Shown in pieces: positions 12,670-22,205 of a stretch of 64,000 bases of DNA (positions are counted from its first letter, which is position 1; each line of letters begins with the position of its first letter). The stretch spans positions 1 to 64,000 of the forward strand of contig NZ_JAVIDR010000017.1 of the NCBI RefSeq assembly GCF_031157835.1. Reading direction: 5' to 3'. The position numbers were made by a program, and so were the translations under genes. The notes under the pieces are model-generated. The model was not told the origin of the DNA and did not search any database. It saw only the letters and a list, made by a program, of their open reading frames with translations. This DNA comes from Acinetobacter rudis. Lineage in GTDB: Bacteria > Pseudomonadota > Gammaproteobacteria > Pseudomonadales > Moraxellaceae.

Positions 12670-13557
12670 ATGAAATTGCTTTCGAATCTAACTTTAGTTG
12701 CTTCAGCTGTATTAATCAGTACTCAGGCAATGGCGTTACAACAAATGGATGACGCTGCACTCAGTGCAACAACAGGTCAAGACGGTATTAGTCTAGGCAT
12801 CGGTATTTCTGAGATTAAAATCGATAAACTCCATGTTTTTGATAGCGATGGTTTGAGTGATAAGGCAACAGTGCCAGGTTCAACGACAGCAATCACGGGT
12901 GGAACAAATGGTGCTGGTGCAATTACAATTTCAAATCTTAAATTAACAACTAACGCTGCTTCTGCACTGACATCGGGTAATTTTGCAGACATCACCATTG
13001 ATACTGATGGTGGTAAAGATGGTAAATCACCGTTTATTAATATTGGCGCAGCTGTGACAGGTTTAAATGTCGAGCTTGATGGTATTAAGGTGAATAATGC
13101 AACTAAAGATACAACGACAGGCTTAATGAAAGTTGGCGAAAGTGAAGCCGTAATTTTAGACCAATTGTCATTAAAAACAGGCGCAACTACAGCAAATATT
13201 CAATTGGGTAATACACCTCAAGGCGCTATGATCAAACTTGATGGCTCTATGGTTGGTGGATTAGAGATTAACAATTTAAGTTTAAAAGATGCTTCTGCTG
13301 GTGGCGGTGGTTCAATTATCTTGGGTAAAATTAAAGTCAATGATACTGGCTCTGAAGACCTTGGTTTGAAAGCTGATGTTGCTGTAACAACTAATGGTCT
13401 GAAAGTGACGGCACTACAAAATAAAACTGATGTTTATGTACAATCAGTTAAGTTAGGTTCTGTTGCATCTAAGTCTATTGGTGACATCCAAGTAAGCGGC
13501 CTACAAATTAGCAATGCAAATGGTGCTGGGGCGGTTATTACCGTTTCAGGTCACTAA
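12670..13557 (+). CDS. filA: FilA-like exported protein
   Basis: This secreted protein resembles those annotated FilA in Acinetobacter. The ATG at 12670 (MKLLSNLTLVASAV) has GGGAG 7 bases upstream and gives a classical Sec signal peptide ending AMA; an ATG at 12643 would add nine basic residues. The mature N-terminus carries MDDAALSATTGQDGISL, a motif seen at the start of several Acinetobacter and Pseudomonas exported proteins. The rest is Gly-, Asn- and Thr-rich beta-type sequence with no cysteines. It has its own terminator, so it may be made in excess over filB-filF. The pilus link in its name is not shown by the sequence. Confidence 0.8.
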   Translation: MKLLSNLTLVASAVLISTQAMALQQMDDAALSATTGQDGISLGIGISEIKIDKLHVFDSDGLSDKATVPGSTTAITGGTNGAGAITISNLKLTTNAASALTSGNFADITIDTDGGKDGKSPFINIGAAVTGLNVELDGIKVNNATKDTTTGLMKVGESEAVILDQLSLKTGATTANIQLGNTPQGAMIKLDGSMVGGLEINNLSLKDASAGGGGSIILGKIKVNDTGSEDLGLKADVAVTTNGLKVTALQNKTDVYVQSVKLGSVASKSIGDIQVSGLQISNANGAGAVITVSGH

Positions 13558-13570
13558 TCTTCTCTAATAA

Positions 13571-13599
13571 AAGCGCGTGGCAATACACGCGTTTTTATT
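13571..13599 (+). terminator. Intrinsic terminator after filA
   Basis: CGCGTG pairs with CACGCG around a GCAATA loop and is followed by TTTTTATTT. It lies 14 bases after the filA stop and splits filA from filB-filF. Confidence 0.8.
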
Positions 13600-13821
13600 T
13601 CTATTAAAAAAAATAAACAAAACGATGGTATTCATCACCAAATTGTGTACATTAAGTAAAGTTTAATTGTATGTATTAAATTAAATATGAAGCCATTTAC
13701 AACACATATGGAATGTGTGGAACACATACAAAGTGATAAAACAGACTTAGGGAGATTAAGAGTCTAAATTAACTGAAGCATTTACTAAAACAATCATCGT
13801 CAGTCGTAGAATTGCATTTAT

Positions 13822-14655
13822 ATGATAGAAATAACTTTGGGATCAGCATTAATTTATTATTTTGCAAGTCATGCACTTGAGGTAAAGCCTCAGCCCACTG
13901 ATGCAGTTCATTACACGGAAATTGCTGACCCTAGAGATAAATCTTTTGGGCGACAACATCGTGAAGTAGTGAGCATTAGACCAGCAGTAGAAGACCAGTT
14001 TCGAGGTATTGTTCGGCAAGCTTATGACTATAGTTGTGGCTCTGCTGCATTAACAACGTTATTAAATGGTCATGTTGGAACCAATTTAACTGAATTACAA
14101 ACCATGGAAGGCTTACTCCGTTACGGCGAATATGATCGTATTGTTGAGCGCCGTAGTTTCTCATTATTAGACATGAAAAGATTTGTCACTGCTTTAGGTT
14201 TTGAAAGTGGTGGATATCGTGGTGAATTTAAAGATCTAATTCAACAAACACAGCCTGCAATTGTGCCAATTAGTTATGCAGGTTTTAAGCATTTTGTCGT
14301 ATTTAAGGCTTATAAAGATGGTCGGGTTTATGTCGCCGACCCAGCATTAGGCAATATTAGTTTTGATGAAGAGCGTTTTAAAGCCATTTGGGAAAACAAT
14401 ACATTATTTTTAATTAATGTACCGCTTGGACAAGAAAAAACACTTTTAGCTCTAGATGAAAAAGACCTAAGACATGTAGATGATGCAACAGTGAACCGCT
14501 TTGCTTTCGTTGATGCTCAGCTAAATACAGATTATGTCAATAAAATTGCAGATCGAGCTTCTACCATGCGCTTGGTTATAGATAAGGATAAAAATTCGGA
14601 TACCTATAACCAACCCGTACGAACTTATATGCGCCTTTATTATAAACGTAAATGA
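13822..14655 (+). CDS. filB: FilB-like protein with a C39-type cysteine peptidase fold
   Basis: The core looks like a peptidase C39 domain: Cys72 in QAYDYSCGSAALTTLL, His157 in GFKHFVVFKAY and Asp173 in VYVADPALG give the Cys-His-Asp triad in the right order and spacing. There is no ABC-transporter part, so it is a stand-alone enzyme or a pseudo-enzyme. The N-terminus (MIEITLGSALIYYFASHA) could be a short membrane anchor or an uncleaved signal; an in-frame stop at 13807 rules out a longer start, and no clear ribosome site is seen. It lies between filA and filC, so a role in maturing an exported Fil protein is plausible but unproven. Confidence 0.75.
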   Translation: MIEITLGSALIYYFASHALEVKPQPTDAVHYTEIADPRDKSFGRQHREVVSIRPAVEDQFRGIVRQAYDYSCGSAALTTLLNGHVGTNLTELQTMEGLLRYGEYDRIVERRSFSLLDMKRFVTALGFESGGYRGEFKDLIQQTQPAIVPISYAGFKHFVVFKAYKDGRVYVADPALGNISFDEERFKAIWENNTLFLINVPLGQEKTLLALDEKDLRHVDDATVNRFAFVDAQLNTDYVNKIADRASTMRLVIDKDKNSDTYNQPVRTYMRLYYKRK

Positions 14656-14696
14656 TTTCTAAATAGTTTTGAAATTAATCAGATGGAAGTAAGTGA

Positions 14697-15759
14697 ATGA
14701 TGAATCAATGGATGAAAAAGAGTTTAGTCGCACTTCATGTTTGTGCAGTGATGTCGATAGTCCATGCAGCTGATGAACAGCAGCAAGCAGCATCAGGAGC
14801 TGAAAAGACGACTTCACAAGTGGGTGATGCGAGCCAAGCACTGAATAAACAAGAAGGTGATGCAACCGCAGAGACCAATTTACAAGAAGTATTTACATCA
14901 AATGAAAGACAATATTCATTGATTAAAAAAGGCGATATTTCAACTTATTATGATCTAGATTATACCTATTATCGTGATACGGTTATTGATATGTCTATAG
15001 ATGAAGGCAGACTCTATCAGCTGCGTGTTGAAGAAGATGCCACACATACCATTACCAACACCTTTACTGCCCAATATGGATTAAGAGACAATTTAACCTT
15101 AACTGCCTCATTACCTTTTGTAGCAAAATCTGATAGTCGAAAAGATACTACAGCAGCTGGTTTAGGTGATTTTAGCTTAGGGGCACGTTGGGAACCTTTC
15201 CCTCTTAAAGCGGGGCGCTTACCCTTAATTTTGTCAGGAACATTATCTACCAAAACAGGCGATAGCCCTTATGAAATTAACCCTGTAAAAGATCTGTCTA
15301 CAGGTAAGGGATATTATTCTGTTGGGGTTGGTGCCAGTACGCGTAAATATATTGATCCAGTCGTACTCTTTGCTTCGATGTCTGCCAATTATGGCTTTAA
15401 AGAAACAGGGCTAAATCAAGTACGTGGTAAGCGTGAATTAGATTCATTTGAACCTGGTATTACAGGTGGTTTCTCTTTTGGTTTTGCATACATCGTTTAA
15501 CTACGATGTATCTATGACAATGTCTTATCAACAAAGCTTTAATACCAACACTAAATTTACCTATAAGAGTGGCGAATATTATAAAGCAGCCGATCAGAGT
15601 AGTGCCATGCTGGCGATTGCACTTGGGGTGCGAGTATCACCTGAGACGATTGTTAACGGAACTGTTGGAATTGGCTTAACTGAAGATTCACCAGATATTT
15701 CACTTGGACTTTCCTTCCCTCTAGACATCATTGGTTTAGGTAAGAAAAAATCGAGATAA
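14697..15759 (+). pseudogene. filC: FilC-like outer-membrane beta-barrel gene, broken by a frameshift
   Basis: The first frame (14697-15500, 267 residues) has a signal peptide ending VHAA and a string of beta-strand-like segments of an outer-membrane barrel. It stops at 15498. The frame one base over, open from 15448 to 15759, continues with barrel-like sequence (MTMSYQQSFNTNTKFTYK) and ends GLSFPLDIIGLGKKKSR. Removing one base near 15490-15493 would join GFAY to SFNYDVSMTMS and give one ~350-residue protein ending 12 bases before filD. This is either a real mutation or a base-calling error. GGAAG precedes the first ATG. Confidence 0.75.
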
Positions 15760-15771
15760 AGGTGGTGTGTA

Positions 15772-17436
15772 ATGAAGTTTATTGCTTTAAAACCACTCAT
15801 TGCTGCCTTGGTGTGTATCGGAAGTAGTGGTTCTGTTTTTGCGCAATTAGGCCTTAATTTATCGGTTGATATTCGCTCTTTAACCATGGGGAATGCTGTC
15901 ACTGCCGATCCACCTGGAATTAGTGCGATTCACTTTAACCCTGCGGGTTTGACCAAGTTAAAGGGCTTGCAAACAGATGTACAAGGCATTGTTGCAAACT
16001 TTGATATTCAAAAGGAGTTTTCAGCACCGCCCGGGTATAACGTATTTGGTTATTCAGATGACCCTTTAGTGTGTAATGACCGCCCAGATAATCCATCTGG
16101 TTTATGTACTGACTTTAAAGGGCCGGTTCGTGGGGATGTTGAATATGCCAGTTTATACCTGCCTTTCGTAAAGAAAATGGTCGATTTTGGTGAAGGGGTT
16201 CCGGTTATTGCCCCTGCAGGTGGGGTATCGTATAACCCACCTGGTTCTAAACTCACCTATGCAACAGCAGTTTATGCGCCAATGGTGGCAGGTTTTGGTT
16301 CGAACGATGGTAATCCTGGCAACTATATGGGACAAAAGGTTGCAATTGAACGAATTACCTATTTATCACCATCAATTGCTTATCAAATCAATGACGAACT
16401 CTCTATTGGTGCATCTATAGGGATGTCTTACCAAGCAATGGCCATGAAAACCGATTTACGCTTTCCAAATGAAATGGTGGGTGTATTACGCATGGTTGAT
16501 GAAGCAATTTGTGAGCCATTCCGAGGCAATTCTAACTTCTTTACCGATCTGCTTTTATTTGGCTTATGTAATACCCAAGAGGGGATGAATCCGTTTTCCA
16601 AACAAGGCGCAATGGATGTCGCGATGGAGCAGACTTTATCGCCAAGTTATAACTTGGGCCTCATGTGGGAGCCTAATGACGATTTTGGCTTTGGTATTGT
16701 TTACCAAAGTGGCGCCAAGATGCGATTAAAAGGGAAATATTACATCGATAACGGTAATGCCATCCGTGAATTGATGAAAGGCATGAGTTCTTCTGCATCA
16801 GGACAAATTTTAGCGGCCATCATGGGTTTTCCAGGTTATATTCCATCGAGTGAGTCTGGTTTGATGTCAATGAACTTAGAATATCCAGCACATATACAAG
16901 CAGGTATTAAATATAAGGTTTTGCCAAAGCTCCAAGTTAATGTGGATGTGGGATGGACGGATTTTAAAGCGTGGGAAGATTTTCGTTTTGAGTTTGATCG
17001 TCAGATTGCCATGTTACAGGTTGCGAAGCTGTTATCAAACAATGTAACCGACAACTCTATTGCTTTACCTCTAGGTTTTCAGTCGCCGTGGAACTGGGGA
17101 ATTGGTTTGGAATATTCTGCAACAGATCGCTTAAAGTTGCGGATGGGATATGAACCAAGAACCAGTTCTATTCCAGATGGCAAAAGAAACCCAATGATTC
17201 CAATTAATAATGCTCAGTTGTTTGGCTTTGGGTTGGGGTATCGTTGGGATGAAGATACCAACATTGATTTATCGGTAGGCTTTTTAAGAAGTCGTGACAA
17301 TATTCCAGCCAATACCAGTGATATGGCAAATGGTACTGGTGTGGGCAATATTATTTTAAATCCTTATGCTGGATTAGATATTAAAACCAACACTAAAGTG
17401 ACAATTGTTGGTTTGAACTATAGAAAACGGTGGTAG
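15772..17436 (+). CDS. filD: FilD-like outer-membrane protein of the FadL/OMPP1 family
   Basis: This 554-residue protein has a signal peptide (cleavage near VFA-Q) and the FadL-family opening: GLNLSVDIRSLTMGNAVTAD followed by SAIHFNPAGLTKLKG, the NPAG motif of long-chain fatty-acid and hydrocarbon channels. The remainder alternates like beta-strands and ends with an aromatic-basic tail (NYRKRW), as barrel proteins do. It probably moves a hydrophobic compound across the outer membrane. It is set tightly between filC (12 bases) and filE (2 bases). Confidence 0.82.
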   Translation: MKFIALKPLIAALVCIGSSGSVFAQLGLNLSVDIRSLTMGNAVTADPPGISAIHFNPAGLTKLKGLQTDVQGIVANFDIQKEFSAPPGYNVFGYSDDPLVCNDRPDNPSGLCTDFKGPVRGDVEYASLYLPFVKKMVDFGEGVPVIAPAGGVSYNPPGSKLTYATAVYAPMVAGFGSNDGNPGNYMGQKVAIERITYLSPSIAYQINDELSIGASIGMSYQAMAMKTDLRFPNEMVGVLRMVDEAICEPFRGNSNFFTDLLLFGLCNTQEGMNPFSKQGAMDVAMEQTLSPSYNLGLMWEPNDDFGFGIVYQSGAKMRLKGKYYIDNGNAIRELMKGMSSSASGQILAAIMGFPGYIPSSESGLMSMNLEYPAHIQAGIKYKVLPKLQVNVDVGWTDFKAWEDFRFEFDRQIAMLQVAKLLSNNVTDNSIALPLGFQSPWNWGIGLEYSATDRLKLRMGYEPRTSSIPDGKRNPMIPINNAQLFGFGLGYRWDEDTNIDLSVGFLRSRDNIPANTSDMANGTGVGNIILNPYAGLDIKTNTKVTIVGLNYRKRW

Positions 17437-17438
17437 GG

Positions 17439-18851
17439 ATGCGTAAAGATACAGCATACTTCGTAAAAACAGTGATATTTACTGGAATGGGGTTATGGGC
17501 TTGGTCTCAAGCATGTCTTGCCAACTTCTACACAGTGATTGGGCCAGATGGTCGGCCTATTGTGATTCAGACTCAAGCAAAACCTGAGCAACACAAAGCA
17601 AATGTGAAAGCTCCACCAGCAGTAGAACAACATCGTCAAGTCAATGACGTAACACCAAAGACTCCAGTAGCAAATCCAAATCCAGTTGCCGCTACTCAAA
17701 CGCTAAGCTCTGCAACAGCAAATCAAGCCATCACAGTTAAAACTCAGCCACTCCCCGTGGTTGATAAAAATAAAGACTCAGAGCCTACATCTCATCAAGC
17801 TCTGTCGAGTGATGTTGCAGCGCCGAAAATTAGGGTGATGGAAAAACAAGTAGGGCAAATCACAGTCGTTCCTACACAGACTGTTGTACATCCAGTAATA
17901 GTACAGCCGAAAGCAGAAAAACGCTCAAATGAGGTGAATCGTGTTGGGGGAAGTGCAACTGAAGTAAAACAAGTTGAGACAGTTATTCCTCCAGTACCTA
18001 CTCAGATAAATCCAAAGGTGGTTAAAACAGAACCGCTGTTAAGCGAAGCTAGAGTTGTTACAGAAACAAAAATGCCTGTGCATAGATTAGAGCAGCCTTT
18101 TAATACAGAAACAAAAGAAAATAAGGCGGAAACAACACCAATACCTGCTGCTGTGAAGCAGAATGTGGTTGAGATTGATGGTGTGCAGTATGTGAATAGT
18201 GAATATTTGGAAGAGCGCGAGTTTAACTTAGAAGGTAAGAAACGCTTTTATGTCATGCCCGAAGTGGGTTCTGGCGGTGGGCATAATATACATACTGTAG
18301 AGCGTGAAAAAGGTGTTTCAAAGTTGTTATTAGATCGACTATGGAAAAAATCAGATCAACCTGCAGAAGCAGTTGTTTTATCTACCAGCTATCAGCGTTT
18401 ACAACAACAAGAGGTGACAACAGCTTTAGAGCAAAGTTGTTTTCAAGACAGTAAAGTCACCAAGGCTAAAATATTGGGTGGGAAAAATAGTGATTTAGGT
18501 TTTTGGCCAGTTGCACCTTTTAAAGAAAAGTTTGTCTATGAAGTGGCCAAACTTGATTCCACAGTACACAACATTTTAGTCACCTCATACGCTTCATCCA
18601 AGAAATCACCGCAATATTACTGGCCATTTGTTGTATTTCTTGATGAAAAGGGCTGTGTGCTCGAAGGGGTAAGTGGCTTTAAAACGGCACAAGTCAAGGA
18701 AAGTGCTATACATCAAGCACATATTGAAGGGGTGCTACGTAAACCTGACAATGCGGTTTACCTTTTTATGACCCCACTTGAAAGTGCATTAGATATTGAG
18801 GATATGACATTGTCTAATCAAGGTCAGATTAAACTTAGTGTAATTGAATAA
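17439..18851 (+). CDS. filE: FilE-like exported protein
   Basis: An N-terminal signal or anchor segment (FVKTVIFTGMGLWAWSQACLA) is followed by FYTVIGPDGRPIVIQ, then ~200 residues rich in Pro, Val, Thr and Gln that look unstructured. A more ordered C-terminal domain (about residues 210-470) starts at VVEIDGVQYVNSEYLEEREF. It matches proteins annotated FilE in Acinetobacter, and I recognise no catalytic motif. I used the ATG at 17439, two bases after the filD stop; a GTG at 17430 is possible. The long linker suggests that it spans the periplasm or binds several Fil partners, which is inference. Confidence 0.75.
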   Translation: MRKDTAYFVKTVIFTGMGLWAWSQACLANFYTVIGPDGRPIVIQTQAKPEQHKANVKAPPAVEQHRQVNDVTPKTPVANPNPVAATQTLSSATANQAITVKTQPLPVVDKNKDSEPTSHQALSSDVAAPKIRVMEKQVGQITVVPTQTVVHPVIVQPKAEKRSNEVNRVGGSATEVKQVETVIPPVPTQINPKVVKTEPLLSEARVVTETKMPVHRLEQPFNTETKENKAETTPIPAAVKQNVVEIDGVQYVNSEYLEEREFNLEGKKRFYVMPEVGSGGGHNIHTVEREKGVSKLLLDRLWKKSDQPAEAVVLSTSYQRLQQQEVTTALEQSCFQDSKVTKAKILGGKNSDLGFWPVAPFKEKFVYEVAKLDSTVHNILVTSYASSKKSPQYYWPFVVFLDEKGCVLEGVSGFKTAQVKESAIHQAHIEGVLRKPDNAVYLFMTPLESALDIEDMTLSNQGQIKLSVIE

Positions 18852-18868
18852 ATTGTGAGTAAGAGAAT

Positions 18869-20779
18869 ATGGACGTGCAGAAAAAAAGATTAATACAAAG
18901 TATGTTGGCTCTAGGCTTAGTCACTCTTTTGAACGCTTGTGGTGGAGATAGTGCATCCATTAGCGAACAGCCTGATCCTGAATTGGTTAATTATACTAAT
19001 GGGTGTTCTGACTATGATCAGCGTTGCCAGAACTTTGTGGTTGACTATCCTATTGCTGGACTCGATTTCGAATGTCAAAAAGATACAGTAAATCATTTTA
19101 TGACTGAAATTGATAAAAACGTTGCCATAGGGGGATGCCGACGCGGCGATACCGTTAAATTCGCAATACAAACACCAGCTGCTCAAGCTAAAATCCTTCT
19201 AGGAAATGTCGATCTTTCTAAGATCAATCCCAATTATGTGAGTGGTCAACCTACCCAAATTGGTTTAATGCATATAGCCGCTGCCATGACGGGCAAAGAT
19301 CTAGTCAATAGCAATCAAACCGATGATACATTTAGAGTCATGGTTGCACTGGTTCGAATGTTCCAAGCATTAGGGATAGATCAAGATGCCAATCAAATTG
19401 GCGATGTTCAGCCAATCACCCTAGATTCAGCAGTCAAGAAAAAATTGAGTGAGTTAACAGCCTCCGTTGGCGTTAATGACTTTCTTGATGGTAGCTATGT
19501 AACTAAGTTACGACCATGGGTAGATGTTGAGCAAATTGATGAAGCACAAGCCGAGGCAGTTGCACTACAGTTAATGAATTTAGCAAAAGTGAATGTTTAC
19601 TCAGCTACAATGGTGCCGTATAAATTTGGAACTGTTGATATTGGTGGTTTCTTTGGTACAGGAGGGGGCGGAAAGGATGCGCTTGCCAACCTATACTTGA
19701 TTAACACTCGTGATGGGCATACTTTAGGTTACACCGTTCAATGGACAGGTGTGCCTAAGCTTCCTGACCAAAAAATAGATGTGACATTTAAACGTCTTTG
19801 GCTGATTAGCCAATATGCGCCAGAAAAATTAACCGCTGCGGCACAGCTCGATTGGGTACATCCATTTAGCAATAAAATTACTCAAGCATTACGTTTTACT
19901 CAACCCAATAAACCCGCTGATTATTTACGACTTTATCAGGGACAGTTTGTAAACAGTAATACTGTACCAGGTAATGCCTTTGTTTATAAGCGTTCTACAG
20001 GTGACAATAATCCACCACAAGATCCTAAAGTTTATGGTGCTTGGGATCAGTCATTTAATGGTGAGCGTTTTAGTGGGCAGCTTGATATTTTTAAAACCAA
20101 TCCTGCTACTTTTTTAGATCGACGGGTCTTTAAAAGTGAGGCTAAAGTTAAGTCTGGCGAAGAATATATTTTCCCACTTTATGCAAATTTGATTTTTTCT
20201 TTTGATGGAGACAAAACACGCCAGCCAATTAAAGTCGGTATTGTGATTGATGAAAATGGAGATATTCGCAGTAATCGTACTGCTGATTCATTATCTTCAC
20301 AGCAATGTCCAAATATTGATCCACAGACGTATAGAGATGATTATAGTGTACAACAATACCGTATTGGTACAACGGGAGCTGCGAACTATGACAAAACAGA
20401 TAAGTCGTTAACCCTTAGAGTTATTTTATCTGATCCAAGTTTTGCTCCACTGGACGGTGCATTATTAGGTTTAAACGAAACTTTTGTTTTGGCTGGAGAA
20501 GGGACTCAAGCAGTAGGCTTTACATCGGGTGGGATTCGTATAAATCTACAAAATCTATTGGTTAACTCAAATGTAAACCGTGGTATTACAATTCGTGGTT
20601 GGGGTAAATATGGGCCAATAGATGCAACATGGGGCAATATGTACGCCACCATGCAAAAGGTATACAACGATAGTAATCCAAATCAAACTACCAATGAGCA
20701 AAAAGAGTTGGTTAAAAATATGGGTGGGTCATTGGATATTGAACTTGCACCTTGCTATACAATCAAGAAGAAACGTTAG
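18869..20779 (+). CDS. filF: FilF-like lipoprotein
   Basis: This 636-residue protein starts with a lipoprotein signal peptide; the lipobox LLNAC puts the lipidated Cys near residue 24. Cysteines are concentrated at the N-terminus (CSDYDQRCQNF, DFECQKD, GGCRRGD) and may form disulphides in the periplasm. No known enzyme motif is recognised. It is the last gene of the filB-filF run and is followed by a terminator. The name follows the gene-set annotation used in Acinetobacter. Confidence 0.75.
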   Translation: MDVQKKRLIQSMLALGLVTLLNACGGDSASISEQPDPELVNYTNGCSDYDQRCQNFVVDYPIAGLDFECQKDTVNHFMTEIDKNVAIGGCRRGDTVKFAIQTPAAQAKILLGNVDLSKINPNYVSGQPTQIGLMHIAAAMTGKDLVNSNQTDDTFRVMVALVRMFQALGIDQDANQIGDVQPITLDSAVKKKLSELTASVGVNDFLDGSYVTKLRPWVDVEQIDEAQAEAVALQLMNLAKVNVYSATMVPYKFGTVDIGGFFGTGGGGKDALANLYLINTRDGHTLGYTVQWTGVPKLPDQKIDVTFKRLWLISQYAPEKLTAAAQLDWVHPFSNKITQALRFTQPNKPADYLRLYQGQFVNSNTVPGNAFVYKRSTGDNNPPQDPKVYGAWDQSFNGERFSGQLDIFKTNPATFLDRRVFKSEAKVKSGEEYIFPLYANLIFSFDGDKTRQPIKVGIVIDENGDIRSNRTADSLSSQQCPNIDPQTYRDDYSVQQYRIGTTGAANYDKTDKSLTLRVILSDPSFAPLDGALLGLNETFVLAGEGTQAVGFTSGGIRINLQNLLVNSNVNRGITIRGWGKYGPIDATWGNMYATMQKVYNDSNPNQTTNEQKELVKNMGGSLDIELAPCYTIKKKR

Positions 20780-20801
20780 TTAGATTGTAAAATCATCCAT
20801 A

Positions 20802-20837
20802 AAAAAACGCTGAAAAGACTGTTCAGCGTTTTTTTTT
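20802..20837 (+). terminator. Intrinsic terminator after filF
   Basis: AACGCTGAA pairs with TTCAGCGTT and is followed by a run of at least eight T residues, with A residues on the left flank. It could also serve the convergent Nudix gene on the other strand. Confidence 0.85.
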
Positions 20838-20851
20838 GAGTGATGTTTGGT

Positions 20852-21400
20852 TTAGCCAGTATGATCCAAACGTGTACCAATGGTTTCAAGATGCATTGGA
20901 AAATCTTGTTGTGTACGATCATTAAAGTAATGACGTAGAGTACGTTCAACACTTGGAAATGCTAATTGATCCCAAGGAATTTCATTTTCACTGAATAGAC
21001 GAGATTCTATGGTTTCGGGTCCTGCACCAAATTTGCCTTCAATAAGATGCGCTTTAAACAAAACATAAATTTGTCCAATACGTGGAATATTGTACATGCA
21101 GTAGAGTTGTTCGATTTCAACCTCAGCCTCAGCTTCTTCTCGAGTTTCACGTGCAGCACCTTGTTCCATGGTCTCAAAGAGCTCCATATAACCCGCAGGT
21201 AAGGTCCATAAACCGTAACGTGGTTCAATAGCACGGCGACATAATAAAACTTTATCCTGATAGAGAACCAAAGCACCACAAATGACTTTAGGGTTCACAT
21301 AATGAATGGTGCCACAATGATTACACACTGCTCTAAGTTGGTGATCACCTAATGGGATTTGTTCTTGTGTTTCATGGCCGCAGGCAGTACAGAAGCTCAT
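20852..21400 (-). CDS. Nudix hydrolase with N-terminal zinc ribbon
   Basis: The protein has two CxxC pairs (CTACG and CNHCG) forming a zinc ribbon, then a Nudix domain with GYMELFETMEQGAARETREE. The Nudix box is near-complete, but the usual Gly after REExEE is replaced by Glu. The layout is like NudC/NADH pyrophosphatase relatives but shorter (182 residues). The ATG at 21400 starts MSFCTACG; an upstream TTG at 21409 is less likely. Substrate cannot be named; a dinucleotide or nucleotide-sugar pyrophosphate is the family norm. Confidence 0.85.
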   Translation of the reverse strand: MSFCTACGHETQEQIPLGDHQLRAVCNHCGTIHYVNPKVICGALVLYQDKVLLCRRAIEPRYGLWTLPAGYMELFETMEQGAARETREEAEAEVEIEQLYCMYNIPRIGQIYVLFKAHLIEGKFGAGPETIESRLFSENEIPWDQLAFPSVERTLRHYFNDRTQQDFPMHLETIGTRLDHTG

Positions 21401-21532
21401 AAGTATCAATAGAAATGAGAGGTGAACTTGAGCATAACTGAATTTTGTCTTTGACGCATCAATTCTCCCATTATGTATAGTTTTTCATATATATTAGATT
21501 GATAAAACAAATAGGAAAATAATTGAATTAAA

Positions 21533-22168
21533 ATGGAAAACCCAATGTTAATACAGCAACTCGAACAGCGTTTACGTTTTGCTAAACGTCATCAGGATGC
21601 GCAAGCAGCTGTATTGATCGCGATTACGCAAGAAGAAGATCCGAAAGTATTACTGACACGCCGTGCATTGAGCTTGAACTCTCATGCTGGTGAAGTGGCT
21701 TTTCCTGGTGGAAAACGTGATCCTACTGATACAAGTAATATTGCAGCGGCTTTACGTGAGGCATGGGAAGAAACGGCCTTAAGTCCTTTTGATGTGAAGG
21801 TGGTCGGGGATCTACCCATGGAGAAGGTACGTAATGGACTCACTGTCAAACCGATTGTTGGTATTATTCCTACAGAATTAAACTTAATTCCCCAACCTAC
21901 CGAGATTGATCGTATTTTCTTTGCTTCTTTACAAGAGTTAATGCAGATTCAACCAGAACCGCATAAAGTTCAATATGCAGAGCAGTCATTTTATTTCCCA
22001 AGTTTCCAAATTGAAAATGAAGTCATTTGGGGTTTAACGGCACGTATTCTAATTTCGCTGTTTCAATATGGGTTTAATGTGCAAAAATCGTGGCCTTTAC
22101 TCATAGATGCAACTACAGGTAATGATACTCAGACTGATATCAAGAAAATGGATTTATTTCAAAAGTAA
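21533..22168 (+). CDS. CoA-pyrophosphatase-type Nudix hydrolase (NudL-like)
   Basis: The segment LNSHAGEVAFPGGKRDPTD followed by AALREAWEETAL combines the CoA-pyrophosphatase motif (the LLTRR and HAGE...FPGGK region) with a Nudix box. The 211-residue length fits the NudL/YeaB family, which cleaves CoA and related pyrophosphates. It is divergent from the zinc-ribbon Nudix gene across a 132-base spacer. ATGs at 21533 and 21545 are both possible starts. Confidence 0.87.
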   Translation: MENPMLIQQLEQRLRFAKRHQDAQAAVLIAITQEEDPKVLLTRRALSLNSHAGEVAFPGGKRDPTDTSNIAAALREAWEETALSPFDVKVVGDLPMEKVRNGLTVKPIVGIIPTELNLIPQPTEIDRIFFASLQELMQIQPEPHKVQYAEQSFYFPSFQIENEVIWGLTARILISLFQYGFNVQKSWPLLIDATTGNDTQTDIKKMDLFQK

Positions 22169-22205
22169 TATGTTTTAACTGGTAAATAATGAGGATGTTA
22201 TAACC

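Noticed and set aside
12552..12752. Small ORF before filA
   Set aside because: It overlaps the filA signal peptide in another frame, has no ribosome site and an unlikely composition.
15448..15759. A separate 103-residue gene overlapping the end of filC
   Set aside because: Its first ~20 residues are low-quality sequence in the wrong frame, while the rest continues the barrel of filC. One frameshift explains both frames better than two genes.
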